Positions 61,841 to 64,000 of a DNA stretch of 64,000 bases are shown here, one piece after another. The notes beneath the pieces are model-generated. The model saw nothing but the letters and a program-made list of their open reading frames with translations, did not search any database and was not told the DNA's origin. Location: assembly GCF_000504205.1 (NCBI RefSeq), contig NZ_AZAJ01000001.1, positions 3,012,879-3,076,878 on the forward strand. The letters run 5' to 3'. Numbering within the stretch: position 1 is the first letter of the stretch; each line of letters begins with the position of its first letter. Position numbers and translations under genes: made by a program. This stretch comes from Methanolobus tindarius DSM 2278. Lineage in GTDB: Archaea > Halobacteriota > Methanosarcinia > Methanosarcinales > Methanosarcinaceae.

Positions 61841-64000
61841 ATGTCCGATTTAAACAGATATAAAAAAATAATTTCTGATCTTCCAATTGGTATTATTTGT
61901 TCTGATCTCAAAGGGAATATCACATATATAAACAGATTTCTGAGAGAAAAACAATGGTTTCCATATGAGAATCTAAAAGTGCAAAATAACATATTCTCAT
62001 TATTGCCGGATTCCCTTGTTGAATCCGGACTTAAATCCATACTTGAAAAAATTCTCACTCACAATTCTGAAAACAATTCTGAAACTGACCAGATTATCAG
62101 GCATATCACAAATAACGGCAGTGATGTTACTCTCAGGATCAGAACAAAAACAGAGACAGATGACAATAAAAATGTCACAGGTTATGTTTTTCTTATTGAG
62201 GAGATTTTGACTGAAACTGAAATCAATAACCAGTTTCAACGGAAAATGGTTGAAGAGCTGATTGAAAAAACATATTTGAAATTTAAAGATATGTCTGTGG
62301 CAGAGATCGATGACAATATTCTGGAATCATTGCCACCCATCGGAAACATAACTGATTCAGACATAATATGCATCTTCCAGTTTGCACCCAGAGGACAATT
62401 ATTTTGTGAGCATAGCTGGCATAGAAATTCAACTGACATAGTAAAAGAAGAAAAGCTTAAACAGTTTGTAATGGCAAATCCGGGTTGCTTTTCTATTTCA
62501 GACAAAAAACTGTTTTTCCTTACTCATAATGACTTGAAAAAATTAAACTGTGACTCAAAACAAGCATCTGATTTTTTCAATGAAGATAACAAACGTTCAC
62601 TAATAATTGTGCCCATATACGGGCACAGAGCAAAGATAGGTTTCATCTGTCTGAGCTCTTCGTTTGAACCTGAGAATACTGAACCGGAACTTCTTCGTCT
62701 TTTTAACTATCTCGGGGAGATCTTTGTCAACGCTTTTGAACATCGCAATACCGATAAACTCCTGTTAAAAAGCGAAGAAAAGTATCACAGGATATTCAAC
62801 GAAATACATGATATTTATTATGAAGCGGATCTTGGAGGAATTGTACTTACAATCAGTCCTTCTGTCCAGCATTATCTTGGATATACGGACAAAGAGTTAC
62901 TGGGTCGTTCTATTCAAATTCTATACAAAAATCCTCATGACAGGAATAATTTTCTTCGTGAAATCGTAAAGAATGGTTTTGTATCCCATTATGAGATTAC
63001 GCTTGCAAATAAGAATGGCAATACAGTTTATGTTTCAGTAAATGCACATCTTGTTTATGAAAATGGTATTCCTTCAATGGTAGCAGGAATGATAAGAGAT
63101 GTTACTGAGCTTAAAAAAGCACACATGGAATTGAAAGAACAGAAAAAACTGCTTGCCAGTACATTTGAATCAATTCCTGATCTCCTTGCTGTAGTAGACA
63201 GGAATCATCAGATCGTCCTGAGTAATTGGAAAGGGCATGAATATTTCATAAATGAAGATATGAGTTCCGAAAGTATTTGTTACAAATCTTTCCTGAAAAA
63301 GGATAAACAATGTGATCCTTGTTTGCCATTTGATGTATTTGATTCAGGAGAAATACTTACATATCAGATTCATAATGAAATTGATAGTACGTTCCGTGAG
63401 ATACGTGTGATACCTATTTTTGACAATAAAGGAAAAGTATCAAAAATACTTGAACACGTAAGGGATATTACTGAACAGAAAAAAGCTGAAATTCAGCTCA
63501 TGGATGCAAAATTAATTGCAGAAACTGCCAGTAAGTCTAAAAGTGAGTTCATTGCAAACATGAGCCATGAACTACGTACACCTCTGAATTCAATAATAGG
63601 TTTTTCCGATTTTCTGCTTGAAGGTGCATTTGGAGAGCTTAACGATAAACAGGAAAAATACCTTTCAAATATATCCAATAGTGGCAAGCATCTTTTAATG
63701 ATAATAAATGATATTCTGGATCTTTCAAAAATAGAAGCCGGTGAAATGGAACTCAGGCCTGAGTGCTTTAATTTTAATGAAGCTGTAGATGAAGTTACTA
63801 CGATAATGGATTCCCAGGCACAGAGGAAAAATATCACGCTGACAAACAATGTAACCGGTGTCCTTTCTGTTAATGGTGACCGTGCAAAGATAAAACAGAT
63901 TCTTTATAACCTGCTGAGCAACGCTGTCAAATTTACACCTGTTGGTGGCCTTGTTGATATCAATGCAAGTATAAACAATGAAGCAAAAGATAAAATACTG
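61841..64000 (+). CDS. Multi-PAS sensor histidine kinase (3' truncated by window)
   Basis: 720 codons from ATG 61841, open to the last base, with GAGG just upstream. Domains in order: an N-terminal PAS-like part (about 1-130), a GAF-like region (about 140-305), two PAS domains (about 308-425, with LLGRSIQILY, and 435-550, with LLAVVDRNH), then the dimerisation/phosphorylation helix with FIANMSHELRTPLNS (His near residue 575) and the start of the ATPase with NLLSNAVKFTP (N box, near 690). No membrane segment was seen, so it is probably cytoplasmic. The remainder of the ATPase and any receiver lie outside the window. Confidence 0.93.
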   Translation, partial: MSDLNRYKKIISDLPIGIICSDLKGNITYINRFLREKQWFPYENLKVQNNIFSLLPDSLVESGLKSILEKILTHNSENNSETDQIIRHITNNGSDVTLRIRTKTETDDNKNVTGYVFLIEEILTETEINNQFQRKMVEELIEKTYLKFKDMSVAEIDDNILESLPPIGNITDSDIICIFQFAPRGQLFCEHSWHRNSTDIVKEEKLKQFVMANPGCFSISDKKLFFLTHNDLKKLNCDSKQASDFFNEDNKRSLIIVPIYGHRAKIGFICLSSSFEPENTEPELLRLFNYLGEIFVNAFEHRNTDKLLLKSEEKYHRIFNEIHDIYYEADLGGIVLTISPSVQHYLGYTDKELLGRSIQILYKNPHDRNNFLREIVKNGFVSHYEITLANKNGNTVYVSVNAHLVYENGIPSMVAGMIRDVTELKKAHMELKEQKKLLASTFESIPDLLAVVDRNHQIVLSNWKGHEYFINEDMSSESICYKSFLKKDKQCDPCLPFDVFDSGEILTYQIHNEIDSTFREIRVIPIFDNKGKVSKILEHVRDITEQKKAEIQLMDAKLIAETASKSKSEFIANMSHELRTPLNSIIGFSDFLLEGAFGELNDKQEKYLSNISNSGKHLLMIINDILDLSKIEAGEMELRPECFNFNEAVDEVTTIMDSQAQRKNITLTNNVTGVLSVNGDRAKIKQILYNLLSNAVKFTPVGGLVDINASINNEAKDKIL

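Overview
The window comes from a methanogenic archaeon of the Methanosarcinaceae, most likely Methanolobus or a close relative. The supporting genes are a single-TRAM-domain protein, paired DUF1724-type winged-helix regulators, a thioredoxin-like [2Fe-2S] ferredoxin, PGF-CTERM-tailed surface proteins, many archaeal lipoproteins, GGTGA-type Shine-Dalgarno sites with frequent TTG/GTG starts, and a family-2-like casposon in a tRNA-Leu gene. The genus is an inference; no rRNA or methanogenesis gene is present to confirm it.

Region 1 (1-2524) is chromosomal: the end of a chemotaxis receptor, a DJ-1/PfpI protein, an RNase Z-like hydrolase and tRNA-Leu(UAA).

Region 2 (2534-15730) is a 13.2 kb casposon inserted exactly at the 3' end of tRNA-Leu. 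It has 38-bp imperfect terminal inverted repeats (32/38 matches) and a 12-bp target duplication (GCATATTTTTAT). It carries cas1 (casposase), a family B DNA polymerase, an HNH nuclease, a winged-helix partner that overlaps cas1, a 46-residue ribbon-helix-helix regulator beside repeated AATT(T)GAC motifs, and cargo: a PD-(D/E)XK-like protein, a KAP-family P-loop NTPase, a large protein with a HEPN-like R-x5-H motif, and unknown or membrane proteins. A loose polB 3' fragment lies inside it.

Region 3 (15743-about 26020) looks like an older, decayed element at the same target. A second left-end repeat abuts the casposon's right duplication, and broken cas1 and polB pieces lie at 25446-26011. Between them are a uracil/hypoxanthine-DNA glycosylase-like gene and a type I restriction-modification operon with two tandem hsdM genes, hsdS, an unusual membrane protein and hsdR. 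The locus therefore appears to be a repeatedly used casposon site that has gathered defence genes.

Region 4 (26.1-38.5 kb) is chromosomal: lipoproteins, an FKBP/SlyD isomerase, the TRAM protein, small membrane proteins, a YkgJ-type cysteine-cluster protein, a three-unit structured repeat at 33234-33419, the ferredoxin, homospermidine synthase, a nitroreductase and a formylglycine-generating-enzyme-like protein. An 880-bp IS5-family element with an A7 slippery site splits a DUF1801 gene at 38485-39364; both halves can be rejoined in frame.

Region 5 (39.4-64 kb) is chromosomal: a radical SAM/alpha-beta hydrolase operon, an encapsulated-ferritin-like protein, a DedA/VTT protein, bacterial-type Lon and a cysteine-rich MarR regulator that share a TTAGG-N5-CCTAA palindrome, PLPBP, two DUF1724 regulators plus an internally deleted third copy, pentapeptide-repeat and serpin proteins, a tandem pair of secreted CxxCH/PGF-CTERM proteins followed by a CDGSH-type iron-sulfur protein, a META lipoprotein, an HD phosphohydrolase, and a multi-PAS histidine kinase cut by the window end.
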